DNA of 35,056 nt from Planctomycetales bacterium 71-10. Its GTDB lineage: Bacteria > Planctomycetota > Planctomycetia > Isosphaerales > Isosphaeraceae. The position numbers and the translations under genes are program-made. A model generated the notes under the pieces. The model saw only the letters and a program-made list of their open reading frames with translations. It had not been told where the DNA came from and ran no database searches. The first letter of the stretch is position 1. Each line of letters opens with the position of its first letter. The DNA lies in assembly GCA_001898385.1 (NCBI GenBank), contig MKTT01000061.1, positions 86,856 to 121,911 on the forward strand, written 5' to 3'. Below are positions 1 to 7,794 of the stretch, piece by piece.

Positions 1-1291
1 TGTGGTTGCGCTCGCCGCTCTCCAGCAGGTAGCTGAGGATCATGGTGTCGGTGATCGGCCCGGCGACGGAGACCCCCGCGCGGCCGAAGGCGAGCATGTC
101 GTACTTGAGGTTCTGGCCGACCTTCTCGACGTTCGGGTCGGCGAGGATCGGCCGCAGGCCGTCGAGGACCATCTCGGGGTCGAGGATCCGGAAGCCGATG
201 GGGGCGCGCAGGGGGATGTAGTACGCCTCGCCCGCCTTCCAGGAGATCGCGATCCCGACCAGGCTGGAGAGCAGGGGGTTGATCGAGGTCGTCTCGGTGT
301 CGATGCAGAAGCTGGGCTGTTTGCGGAGTTCTTGCAGGAAAGTCTGGAACGCTTCGGGGGTGTCGATCGTCGAATAGTCCGCGACCCATTCGGCCTTGGG
401 CGCGGGGGCGGCCTCGGGGGCCTTCGCCTCGCCCAGCTCGGCGACGAAGCGGTGGAAGCCCGAATCCACGCAGATCGCCCGGAGCGCGGGGATGTCCGGG
501 GGCGCGGCCTTCAGGGCGTCCCAGTCGAGGGCCAGCGGGAGGTCTTCGCGGAGGGCCACCAGGGTGCGGGCGCGACGGGCGGTCTCGGCGTGTTCGCGGA
601 TGGCCTGCTGCTTCTTGGGGCCCTTCACCTGGTCGGGGTTGGCCAGGAGGACGTCGAGGTCGCCGAACTGCTTGAGGTAGCCCGAGGCCAAAACCGGGCC
701 GACGCCCGGGACGCCGGGGACGTTGTCGACCGAGTCGCCGGTGAGGGCGAGGAAGTCGACGACCTGGGAGGGGCGGATCCCCCACTCCTTCTCCAGGCCC
801 TCCGCGTCCATCACGCTGTTCTTCCGCAGGTTGAGGATCTTGATGTGATCGGTGATGAGCTGGCGGGCGTCCTTGTCGGACGTGCAGATGAAGACGTCGA
901 GCCCCCTCTCCTCGCCGCGGCGGGCGAGCGTGGCGATGACGTCGTCCGCCTCCATCCCCGGCTCGACCAGGACGGGGACGTTGAACCCCTCGAAGATCGA
1001 TTTGATGACGGCGATCTGGGGGACGAGGTCGACGGGCATCTCGGACCGGTTCGCCTTGTAGTCGGCGAAGATCTCCGAGCGGAAGACCGGCCCGCCGCCG
1101 TCGAAGGCCGCGGCGATATAACCGGGCTTGCGGTCGCGGAAGATGTTGAGGAGGTCGCGGAAGATGCCGAACGCCGCGTTCCTGGGCTGGCCGGTCGGGC
1201 TGGTCATCTCCGGGATCGCGTGGAACACCTGGAAAATCAGCGAGTACGCATCCAGAATGTAGAACGTCGGGCGGTCGGCCATCGTAGTCAT
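1..1291 (-). CDS. polA: DNA polymerase I, N-terminal part (partial)
   Basis: DNA polymerase I fills gaps after Okazaki primer removal and acts in excision repair. About 430 residues are visible; the 3' part, with the polymerase domain, runs off the left edge. The N-terminal 5'-3' (FEN-type) nuclease domain occupies roughly residues 6-270, with the acidic motif EADDVIATL, then SDKDARQL and the helix-hairpin-helix GDSVDNVPGVPGVG. A 3'-5' exonuclease domain follows from about residue 300: ExoI motif DTET (D331, E333) and an ExoII-like NLKYD, so unlike many bacterial PolA proteins the proofreading site looks intact. Two in-frame ATG codons, at 1291 and 1282, could start it; neither has a strong Shine-Dalgarno. 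It is divergent from the gene at 1563. The family is clear; only the start is uncertain. Confidence 0.93.
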   Translation of the reverse strand, partial: MTTMADRPTFYILDAYSLIFQVFHAIPEMTSPTGQPRNAAFGIFRDLLNIFRDRKPGYIAAAFDGGGPVFRSEIFADYKANRSEMPVDLVPQIAVIKSIFEGFNVPVLVEPGMEADDVIATLARRGEERGLDVFICTSDKDARQLITDHIKILNLRKNSVMDAEGLEKEWGIRPSQVVDFLALTGDSVDNVPGVPGVGPVLASGYLKQFGDLDVLLANPDQVKGPKKQQAIREHAETARRARTLVALREDLPLALDWDALKAAPPDIPALRAICVDSGFHRFVAELGEAKAPEAAPAPKAEWVADYSTIDTPEAFQTFLQELRKQPSFCIDTETTSINPLLSSLVGIAISWKAGEAYYIPLRAPIGFRILDPEMVLDGLRPILADPNVEKVGQNLKYDMLAFGRAGVSVAGPITDTMILSYLLESGERNH

Positions 1292-1562
1292 CCGGTAGGG
1301 GGTCGGGACGAGTCCCGGGCCCGGAGGCGGCCCGTCCCGTCGCTCATCTTGTCGGCCCGTCGGGGTCGGTTCTGGAGCGGGCCCCGCCGCTCGGCTCAAG
1401 TCTCGCCCCCCGGCGCACCCGGAAATTCCGTTCCGCCTGGATCGCCGGGGTAGGATTTCCCGGCGGGTTTTTCGTTTTCCCCCCGCCCATGTGACATAGT
1501 ATCTCCAAACCGGCCGACTGCATGCGCCGTCGCCTTAGCTCCGCTCCGAGGGAGTCTCGATC

Positions 1563-3128
1563 ATGGCCGCGTCATCGAATGAATCCCAGGGTCTGAAGAT
1601 CGCCGTGGCGGTCTTCGTGACGCTCACGGTGATCCTGGCCGTGACGTCCTATTTCCTCTACTCGTCCTATTCGCGATCCGAGGGGCTGCTCGCCTCGGAG
1701 GCGGACAAGGCGTCCAAGGCGCAGCGCAATGCCGACGAGGCCCTGAACCAATACGACGAGATCCGCAAGACGGTCGGGACCAAGGCGGCGGAGTTCGACT
1801 CCGCCAAGACCGAGGTCGCGAAGCACCTGAAGACCGTGGACGAGCGGCTCGCGGCCGTCGTCAACAGCGTGAACGCCGCCGTCGCGCGGGCGCAGGCCGC
1901 CGGCGCGAAGGGGACCGAGCTGGAGGATTCCGTCCAGAAGGCCCGCCTCGCCGTCGAGTCGTTCCGCAAGGAGCCGAACAAGAACTACATCTCCGCCCTC
2001 GACCGCCTGGTCGAGCTGATGGAGAACCTCGCCCTGGTCGACGCCGAGCTGGCCGCCAACGAGGACGCCCTGAAGAAGAACCTGGAGTCGGCCACGAGCG
2101 TCGCCAAGCAGCAGATCGACGTCCAGGCCAAGTCGGCCGACGACGCCAAGGCCGACCTGGAGGCCGAGCACAACAAGCACGAGCAGGAGCGCCAGGTCCT
2201 GCTCACCAAGGTCGACCAGCTCACCACCGACCTCGACCAGGCCCGGACCGAGATCGCCAACCTGACGACCCAGCTCCGCCAGGTCAAGGACGAGGACACC
2301 ACCCGCATCAGCCAGCTCACGGCGATCGTCCGGCAGATCCGCGACCAGGCCGAGCAGAAGGAGAACGTCCTCGACCGCCCCGACGGCAAGATCACCTACG
2401 TCGACTTCGGCACCAACGAGGTCCACGTCAACGTGACCCGCTCCCAGGGCGCCCGGCCGCAGATGAAGATGACGATCTTCGACGCCAACGCCCCCGGCAT
2501 CCCGACCGAGAAGCCGAAGGGGAACATCGTCCTCACGCAGGTCGGCGACAAGTTCAGCATCGGCCAGATCGTGAAGACCAACAGCCCGATCGAGCCCATG
2601 CGGGTCGGCGACATCGTCTACTCGCCCACCTGGTCCCCCAACGACCCGATGAAGTTCGCCCTCATCGGCAAGATCGACGTCAACCGCGACGGCAAGGACG
2701 ACCGCGACGACCTCAAGCGGATGATCCAGGCCGCCGGCGGCATCGTCGAGTACGACCTCCCCCCGCCCAATTCCGGCAAGGAGTCGGGCAAGCTCAGCGC
2801 CCTGGTCGCCTGGTACGTCACCGACGACCCGAAGGAGCGGCCCCCCCTCCGCGAGGTCTACGAGGGGAACAAGTCCGACAACTCGATCGCGGCGGAGGCC
2901 CTGTTCCAGCAGCGGTTCGGCGAGGTGATCAAGGAGGCCCGCCTCCTCGGCATCCGGCCGATGAGCCTCGGCAGGCTCCTGGCCTACCTCGGCTACGACA
3001 TGAACGTCCCCGTCGTGGGGCAGGCCGAGGGGGTCAACGCCCCGGCCCTCCGCCGGCTGACCGAGCCCAAGCCCAAGAGCGACGCGCAGAAGGCCGCGGA
3101 GGCCGCCGAAGAGGCCCCGACGCCCTGA
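1563..3128 (+). CDS. Membrane-anchored coiled-coil protein, function unknown
   Basis: 521 residues, not assigned to a named family. A short polar N-terminus precedes one hydrophobic segment (about residues 12-34, ending YFLYSSYS), so it is probably a single-pass inner-membrane protein with the bulk outside the cytoplasm. Residues about 40-275 are rich in Ala, Lys, Glu and Gln with heptad spacing and should form a long coiled coil. A compact C-terminal part follows, with a Ca-loop-like stretch DVNRDGKDDRDD near residue 372, then a segment (AAGGIVEYDLPP, ALVAWYVTDDP) that superficially recalls a BRCT fold. The tail is Lys/Ala/Glu-rich. The ATG at 1563 is used because the membrane segment follows directly. 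A strong hairpin at 3155-3192 ends the unit. A role as an envelope scaffold is only a guess. Confidence 0.85.
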   Translation: MAASSNESQGLKIAVAVFVTLTVILAVTSYFLYSSYSRSEGLLASEADKASKAQRNADEALNQYDEIRKTVGTKAAEFDSAKTEVAKHLKTVDERLAAVVNSVNAAVARAQAAGAKGTELEDSVQKARLAVESFRKEPNKNYISALDRLVELMENLALVDAELAANEDALKKNLESATSVAKQQIDVQAKSADDAKADLEAEHNKHEQERQVLLTKVDQLTTDLDQARTEIANLTTQLRQVKDEDTTRISQLTAIVRQIRDQAEQKENVLDRPDGKITYVDFGTNEVHVNVTRSQGARPQMKMTIFDANAPGIPTEKPKGNIVLTQVGDKFSIGQIVKTNSPIEPMRVGDIVYSPTWSPNDPMKFALIGKIDVNRDGKDDRDDLKRMIQAAGGIVEYDLPPPNSGKESGKLSALVAWYVTDDPKERPPLREVYEGNKSDNSIAAEALFQQRFGEVIKEARLLGIRPMSLGRLLAYLGYDMNVPVVGQAEGVNAPALRRLTEPKPKSDAQKAAEAAEEAPTP

Positions 3129-3154
3129 CCTCGCCCGCCATCTCCTCCCGACCC

Positions 3155-3192
3155 GGACCCCTCGCGGAGCCTTCCCCGGCCGCGAGGGGTCC
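3155..3192. terminator. Hairpin between convergent genes
   Basis: A perfect 13-bp inverted repeat (3155-3167 with 3180-3192, GGACCCCTCGCGG and its complement) with a 12-nt loop lies between the stop codons of the coiled-coil gene and the regulator gene on the other strand. It is followed by TTGCATTT on the plus strand. The position fits a bidirectional terminator. Confidence 0.75.
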
Positions 3193-3199
3193 TTGCATT

Positions 3200-3757
3200 T
3201 CAGCCCTCGTCGTCGTCTTGGAGCAGCCGGCCGAGTTCGGCCGCCTCGCCCGGCCCCATCGCCATCAGCTTCGAGGAGAGCGCGTCGAGCATCCCCAGGA
3301 AACGCCGCAGCGCCTGCACGCGGTCCTGGAATCCCCCGGGCCCGTCCCGGCCCGGGGCGGCGGCCAGGTCGTCGAGCAGCTTGACGGTCGGCTCCAGTTC
3401 GCGACGCTTCCTCTCCGTCACGATCCTCTGGAAGAGCGTCCAGACGTCGGACTCGGCGCGATACAGCTCGCGGCGCTCCCCGGGGCGGTGGACGCGCCGC
3501 ACCACCCCCCAGCCGAGCAGCTCGCGGAGGTTCATGCTGACGTTGCCGCGCGAGACGTCCAGCCGCGCCCGCAGGTCCTCGGCGGTCCAGTCGTCGCCGC
3601 TGATGAACAGGAGCGCGAACAGCTCCCCCATCGTCGGGTTGATGCCCCAGGCGCGGGCCATCATCCCCCAGTGCTCCACGAAGCGACGGACGACGTCGTC
3701 CGGGCCGGCCGCGGGCGGCGCGGGTTCGTCGCGGCGAGACGGCGTCGAGGCATCCAT
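3200..3757 (-). CDS. GbsR/MarR-family transcriptional regulator
   Basis: 185-residue winged-helix regulator. The N-terminal 20 residues are Pro/Arg/Ala-rich and variable. The conserved part begins FVEHWGMMARAWGINPTMGE, and the helix-turn-helix is in TAEDLRARLDVSRGNVSMNLREL (about residues 60-83), followed by a wing with GVVRRVHRPGERRELY. This order, and a C-terminal helical region (about 110-180) likely used for dimerisation, match the GbsR family of MarR-like repressors, which often sense osmolyte or choline status; the ligand here is unknown. The ATG at 3757 has a good Shine-Dalgarno (GGGAGGTG) just upstream. No obvious target gene adjoins it: its neighbour is convergent and a 450-bp spacer lies upstream. 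Confidence 0.85.
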   Translation of the reverse strand: MDASTPSRRDEPAPPAAGPDDVVRRFVEHWGMMARAWGINPTMGELFALLFISGDDWTAEDLRARLDVSRGNVSMNLRELLGWGVVRRVHRPGERRELYRAESDVWTLFQRIVTERKRRELEPTVKLLDDLAAAPGRDGPGGFQDRVQALRRFLGMLDALSSKLMAMGPGEAAELGRLLQDDDEG

Positions 3758-4207
3758 CACACCCACACCTCCCGGTCGGGTCGCGTCGGCGGGCGGCGAT
3801 GGCCCTCTCGTCCCACGATACGGGTTCCTGCTCGCCGCCGAAACCCGGAGGCGACGGACGCCCGAAGTCCCCTGCAAGTCGTCGCGCTTGGATCGATGGC
3901 GTGAGCGACGGAAGCATGGGAGTAAGCCTGATTCCGTCGACGGGTCGCGCCGCTCCGATCGATCGTAGGCTTGCCTGGGTGCAATCGCTAACCTAATCCG
4001 GGAAACGACCTTGCATCCAGGGCGGGAAGGCCCAAAATAGAGGGCCGCAGGACAAATCGCCCTCCGACGAAAAAATTCCAAGATTGTGCGTGGTGCCGGG
4101 TACAATTCTCTGCATGCCCTCCAACGCGCCGGGTCGCCCGGCGCCGGGGTGGCGGAGGACCGCGACTTCACGCTCGCATCCCTTCCCCCTTCCGAGGAGC
4201 CGATCCG
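3758..4207. other. 450-bp intergenic spacer
   Basis: Separates the divergent regulator gene and the small RHH gene and should hold both promoters. Around 4020-4110 the sequence is clearly less GC-rich than the surroundings. TTCCAA (4077-4082) and TACAAT (4101-4106), 18 bp apart, form a plausible sigma70-type promoter reading toward the RHH gene. Short open frames here have neither good ribosome sites nor recognisable proteins, and I do not call them. Confidence 0.4.
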
Positions 4208-4366
4208 ATGCCCGAGACAGTCGTCCATTTCCAGATCCGGATGCCACCCGTCCTCCACGAGCAGCTCGCCAGCTGGGCGAAGGAAGACAAGGCCTCGCTC
4301 AACGCGCTGATCGTCGGGATCCTGGAGAAGGCGATCCAGCAGCACACGAAGGAAGCGTCGTCCTGA
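4208..4366 (+). CDS. Small ribbon-helix-helix (Arc/HicB-antitoxin-like) protein
   Basis: A 52-residue protein (MPETVVHFQIRMPPVLHEQL at the N-terminus, then an amphipathic pair of helices ending ALIVGILEKAIQQH). The short beta strand FQIRMPP followed by two helices and the spacing HEQLASWAKEDKASLNALIV are typical of ribbon-helix-helix DNA-binding proteins, such as the C-terminal domain of HicB-type antitoxins. Start at ATG 4208 with GAGGAG 9 nt upstream. There is no toxin or nuclease gene next to it: the regulator upstream is divergent and two tRNA-Asn genes follow. It may therefore be an autonomous DNA-binding protein rather than half of a toxin-antitoxin pair. Family call is good; function unknown. 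Confidence 0.75.
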   Translation: MPETVVHFQIRMPPVLHEQLASWAKEDKASLNALIVGILEKAIQQHTKEASS

Positions 4367-4463
4367 CTTCGCCCCGGCACGCCGCGCCGACCCCGATCGG
4401 GGCCGGCGTCGGGGGCCGGCTCGGCGGGGTCGCGGTCGCCCCGGGAAATCGGCCCGATTGCCC

Positions 4464-4492
4464 TTGAGTCGACCGGCCCCCCCAGGTATCTT
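4464..4492 (+). promoter_or_regulatory. Putative sigma70 promoter of tRNA-Asn
   Basis: TTGAGT (4464-4469), a 17-bp spacer and TATCTT (4487-4492) lie 12 nt upstream of the first tRNA-Asn. Spacing is ideal and the position fits; the -10 box is only a moderate match. Confidence 0.4.
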
Positions 4493-4504
4493 GGGTCTCG
4501 TCAT

Positions 4505-4577
4505 TCCCCGATAGCTCAATCGGTAGAGCGAGCGGCTGTTAACCGCTAGGTTCAAGGTTCGAGTCCTTGTCGGGGAG
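4505..4577 (+). tRNA. tRNA-Asn (GTT), copy 1
   Basis: 73-nt cloverleaf: acceptor TCCCCGA/TCGGGGA, D-arm GCTC...GAGC, anticodon stem AGCGG/CCGCT with loop CTGTTAA giving anticodon GTT, T-arm CAAGG-TTCGAGT-CCTTG, discriminator G. CCA is not encoded. Identical in sequence to the copy at 4664. Confidence 0.97.
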
Positions 4578-4616
4578 CTGAGGCCGTCGAGCTGGCCCTC
4601 GGCTCCTGAAAGCGAA

Positions 4617-4640
4617 CGTCCTGCATCGCAGGGCGTTTTT
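4617..4640 (+). terminator. Rho-independent terminator after tRNA-Asn copy 1
   Basis: CGTCCTGC, a 3-nt loop and GCAGGGCG (one G-T pair) form a hairpin immediately followed by TTTTT. It is one of the few classic stem-plus-T-run terminators in this GC-rich window and would separate the two tRNA-Asn transcripts. Confidence 0.75.
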
Positions 4641-4663
4641 GCTTGCGCCTCCCCGTCCCCGAT

Positions 4664-4736
4664 TCCCCGATAGCTCAATCGGTAGAGCGAGCGGCTGTTA
4701 ACCGCTAGGTTCAAGGTTCGAGTCCTTGTCGGGGAG
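4664..4736 (+). tRNA. tRNA-Asn (GTT), copy 2
   Basis: Identical over all 73 nt to copy 1, with the same anticodon GTT. Identity extends only a few bases on each side (ATTCCCCGA upstream, CTGAGGCCG downstream), which indicates a recent short tandem duplication or gene conversion. Confidence 0.97.
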
Positions 4737-4738
4737 CT

Positions 4739-4760
4739 GAGGCCGCCGTCGTGCGGCCTC
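4739..4760. terminator. Hairpin after tRNA-Asn copy 2
   Basis: Perfect 8-bp stem (GAGGCCGC with GCGGCCTC) and a 6-nt loop, followed by GCCCTTTCC. It lies between the second tRNA-Asn and the 3' end of the convergent glgX and may serve both. Confidence 0.55.
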
Positions 4761-4791
4761 GCCCTTTCCCGGCCTGGCCCGCACGGCCCGC

Positions 4792-6981
4792 TCAGGCGTC
4801 GGAGGCGAGGATGATCATCGAGCGCCCTCGGACGCGATAGGTCGACATGACCTCCACGGCCGGGCCGGCGTCGACGTCGATGAAGTCGTCGGGCGAGGGG
4901 AGCGCGGTGTCCGCCACCCGGTGCCACGGGCGACCGGAGGGGGAGGCCGGGACCTGGAAATCCAGGTCGTCCGGGCCGGCGTTCATCGCGATGTAGAAGT
5001 CGCGATCCAGATAGTTGGGCCGGTCGCATCGCCGGCCGTCGAGGGCGAACGCCAGGGCGCGGCTCGTCGGCGAGAAGTCCGGCCTCACGGGCTGGACGCC
5101 GTGCCAGAGGATCTCCGGTGGGCCCGAGGCCCCCCCCGCGCCGAAGAACGTCCGCCGTCGGAAGGCCGGGTGGGCCTTCCGCAGGGCGATCATCTTGCGG
5201 ACGAAGCGGAGGAAGTCGGCGTTGGCGTCGGCGAACTTCCAGTCGACCCAGCTTACTGCGTTGTCCTGGCACCAGGCGTTGTTGTTCCCCCCCTGGGTCC
5301 GGAGGAACTCGTCGCCGCCGAGGATCATCGGTACGCCCTGCGAGATGAGGAGCGTGGCCATCAGGTTGCGCGCCTGCCGCCGCCGGACGGCGAGCACCTC
5401 GGGGTCGTCGGTCGGGCCTTCGACGCCGCAGTTCCAGGAGAAGTTGGCGTCGTTGCCGTCGCGGTTCCCCTCGCCGTTGGCCTCGTTGTGCTTCTCGTTG
5501 TAGGAGACGAGGTCCCAGAGGGTGAAGCCGTCGTGACAGGAGATGAAGTTGATCGAGTGGAGCGGCCCGCGACCGGCGTAGAGGTCGTCGCTGCCGCAGA
5601 GGCGGGTCGCCAGGTCGGACGTCATCCCCGGCTCGCCCCGCCAGAAGCGCCGGACGTCGTCGCGGTAGCGGCCGTTCCAGTCCGACCATCGGCCGCCGCC
5701 GGGGAACGTCCCCACCTGGTAGAGGCCGCCCGCGTCCCAGGGCTCGGCGATGAGCTTGGTCCGGTACAGGAGCGAGTCCTCGGAGATTCGGTTGATCGTG
5801 GGGGGGCTCATCAGCACGTCCCCGCGCCGGTCGCGGCCCAGGACGGACGCCAGGTCGAAGCGGAAGCCGTCGACGCCCGCCTCGGCGACCCAGTTCCGCA
5901 GGCAGGCGAGGAGGAAGTTCCGGACGACCGGGTGGTCGGTGTTGAAGCTGTTGCCGCAGCCCGAGAAGTTCAGGTATCCGCCCTTCTCGTCCAGCATGTA
6001 ATACAGGGGGTTGTCGAACCCCCGGAAGCTGTAGGTCGGCCCGCCGTCGCCGGACTCCGCCGTGTGGTTGAAGACGATGTCGAGGACGACCTCCAGGCCC
6101 GCCTCGTGGAAGGAGTCGACCATCGCGCCGAACTCGTCCCAAGGCTCCGACGGGCCCGCCTTCACGGCATAGGTGGCCTTCGGGGCGGAGAAGGCGATCG
6201 TGTTGTATCCCCAGAAGTTCAGCAGGCGTTCGCCGGTCAGCGGGTTGACGTAGTCGCAATCGTTCTCGTCGAATTCGTCGACCGGCAGCAGCTCGACCGC
6301 CGTGATCCCCAACTCGCGGAGATAGTCGGTCTTCTCCGCCAGCCCGGCGAACGTCCCCGGGTCTCGCACGCCGGAACTGGGGTCGATCGTGTAGCCCCGG
6401 ACGTGCAGCTCGTAGAGGATGGTGTCCTCCAGCGGGACGGCGGGGCCGACGGCCGGCTCGCGCTCGACCATGGCGTCGTTCACGAGGCTGCGCCTCGGGC
6501 TGGGCGAGGGCTCGCCCCACCCCCCGCCGTTGGAGACGGCCCGGGCGTACGGATCGAGCAGGATCACGCCCGGATCGAACCGGAAGCCGTCGCCGGCGGG
6601 CCCGTCGACCCGGTAGCCGTAGCAGAACTCGACGGGGAGGCCGTCGACCCGGACATGCCAGTGGTCCCCCGTCCGATTGAGCCGGGGGTCGAGCTGGACC
6701 TCGGTCTCGAACCCCGGTGCCCGGGGGTCGCCGAGGACGAGCCAGACCGCCGAGGCGTGGCGGCAGGCGACGGCGAAGTTGACGCCGTTCGTCTGGGTGA
6801 TCGCCCCCAGGGGGAGGGGACGCCCGCGCCGGATCGACAGGACGCAGTCGCGGAAGACGTATTCCGCCTCCACGGCGTCGGCCGAAGGTTCGATGGAAAT
6901 CGGAGCGTGCCTTTCTGGTGCACCGATCGCGGCGTCGGGGGGAGGTGCGACGGTCGCGGACGAAAAAGATCGCCGAACCAT
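4792..6981 (-). CDS. glgX: Glycogen debranching enzyme GlgX (GH13 isoamylase type)
   Basis: 729 residues, the usual size for GlgX, which hydrolyses alpha-1,6 branches of (limit-dextrin) glycogen in the cytoplasm. An N-terminal extension of about 50 residues precedes a CBM48-like domain (about 53-150, starting RRGRPLPLGA). The GH13 barrel follows with all four conserved regions: DIVFNH (301-306), GFRFD with nucleophile D376, AEPWD with acid/base E413, and SCHDG with H483/D484. A C-terminal beta domain closes the protein. No glgP, glgB or trehalose-pathway gene is adjacent, so it is an isolated gene here. ATG 6981 has only a weak ribosome site; a start 30-40 codons further in would still keep the CBM48 domain. 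Confidence 0.93.
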   Translation of the reverse strand: MVRRSFSSATVAPPPDAAIGAPERHAPISIEPSADAVEAEYVFRDCVLSIRRGRPLPLGAITQTNGVNFAVACRHASAVWLVLGDPRAPGFETEVQLDPRLNRTGDHWHVRVDGLPVEFCYGYRVDGPAGDGFRFDPGVILLDPYARAVSNGGGWGEPSPSPRRSLVNDAMVEREPAVGPAVPLEDTILYELHVRGYTIDPSSGVRDPGTFAGLAEKTDYLRELGITAVELLPVDEFDENDCDYVNPLTGERLLNFWGYNTIAFSAPKATYAVKAGPSEPWDEFGAMVDSFHEAGLEVVLDIVFNHTAESGDGGPTYSFRGFDNPLYYMLDEKGGYLNFSGCGNSFNTDHPVVRNFLLACLRNWVAEAGVDGFRFDLASVLGRDRRGDVLMSPPTINRISEDSLLYRTKLIAEPWDAGGLYQVGTFPGGGRWSDWNGRYRDDVRRFWRGEPGMTSDLATRLCGSDDLYAGRGPLHSINFISCHDGFTLWDLVSYNEKHNEANGEGNRDGNDANFSWNCGVEGPTDDPEVLAVRRRQARNLMATLLISQGVPMILGGDEFLRTQGGNNNAWCQDNAVSWVDWKFADANADFLRFVRKMIALRKAHPAFRRRTFFGAGGASGPPEILWHGVQPVRPDFSPTSRALAFALDGRRCDRPNYLDRDFYIAMNAGPDDLDFQVPASPSGRPWHRVADTALPSPDDFIDVDAGPAVEVMSTYRVRGRSMIILASDA

Positions 6982-7055
6982 CCGTCCCGACCGGGCGTCG
7001 GGGGGATCGTTCGGCGGACGGAGTCACTCGGGCGGACGCCCGGCGGGGGGGCGGC

Positions 7056-7250
7056 TCAGCGCCCGTTGGCGGCCCGGTCGACGACCCGGCCGTTGCGCGA
7101 CGTGTTGGCGTAGGCGGCGGTCAGCGCCCCCAGCAGGGCCGCGCGGCGGCCCGCCCGGGGCGACTTGCCCCCGCGACGGACGCGGGCGACGGTGCCGGCC
7201 CACTCGAAACCCGGCTGCGTCGAGGTCGACTTACAGTTGTCGTCGCTCAT
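7056..7250 (-). CDS. Small basic hypothetical protein
   Basis: 64 codons (MSDDNCKSTSTQPGFEWAGT at the N-terminus), no recognised family. The middle is Arg/Gly/Lys-rich, then Ala/Leu-rich (RRAALLGALTAAYANTS), and the product would be strongly basic. It begins at ATG 7250 with a weak AGG 6-8 nt upstream and ends 74 bp before the glgX start, same strand. The acidic N-terminus and sensible start make it somewhat better than chance, but at this GC content short open frames are common. It could be real and precede glgX in a transcript. Confidence 0.35.
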   Translation of the reverse strand: MSDDNCKSTSTQPGFEWAGTVARVRRGGKSPRAGRRAALLGALTAAYANTSRNGRVVDRAANGR

Positions 7251-7794
7251 CGAAAACCTAACTCCAGATGGTGGATGCGTCGCCCGGAACCCTCGGGCCG
7301 ACGCCCAACCACTCCCTTGGACCGTCGGGGATCCCGATCCCCGGCGGCTTCGCCGTGCGTGGCGGCACGCGTGACGCGGTCGTCGTACTTTCCGTCGAGG
7401 GACAAGGCTCCCTCGGGCGGAGATTCGGCCGGGACCGTCGGTCGGTGTGGACCGAGGCGGCGAGGCCCGGCGACCGCGAACCCTAACACAATCGGACGAA
7501 TCCGGCCATCACTTCAGCCGACGAATGGGCGAAGGGCCTTGACGACCCCAACGCTCGTCGCCCGGATCATGCCCGGTCGATCGTCTCATCTTCGTGGAAA
7601 CTTATCAGTCCGCGTCCCCGTCGTCCAGGAAAAACGGGGCCCGAAGCGTGGATTTCCGCCGACTGCAAGGGGGCGGCCCCCGGGCGTCCGGCGTTCTCGA
7701 CCCTTCGGCGAATATGATACGTTGATGACCTTGACGGCGGCCGGCGGACGGATTCGACGCCCCGGCGCCGGCTCACACCACCCGAAGGTCATCC
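7251..7794. other. 544-bp intergenic spacer
   Basis: No convincing gene. It should hold divergent promoters for the small ORF/glgX side and for the heme protein at 7795. TATGAT at 7713-7718, about 80 bp upstream of the heme protein start, is a good -10 candidate but lacks a clear -35 partner. Several short open frames on both strands lack ribosome sites and similarity. Confidence 0.35.

Noticed and set aside
4011..4110. Possible small RNA or attachment site in the AT-richer spacer before the RHH gene
   Set aside because: No integrase, direct repeat of a tRNA 3' end or stable fold with terminator was found.
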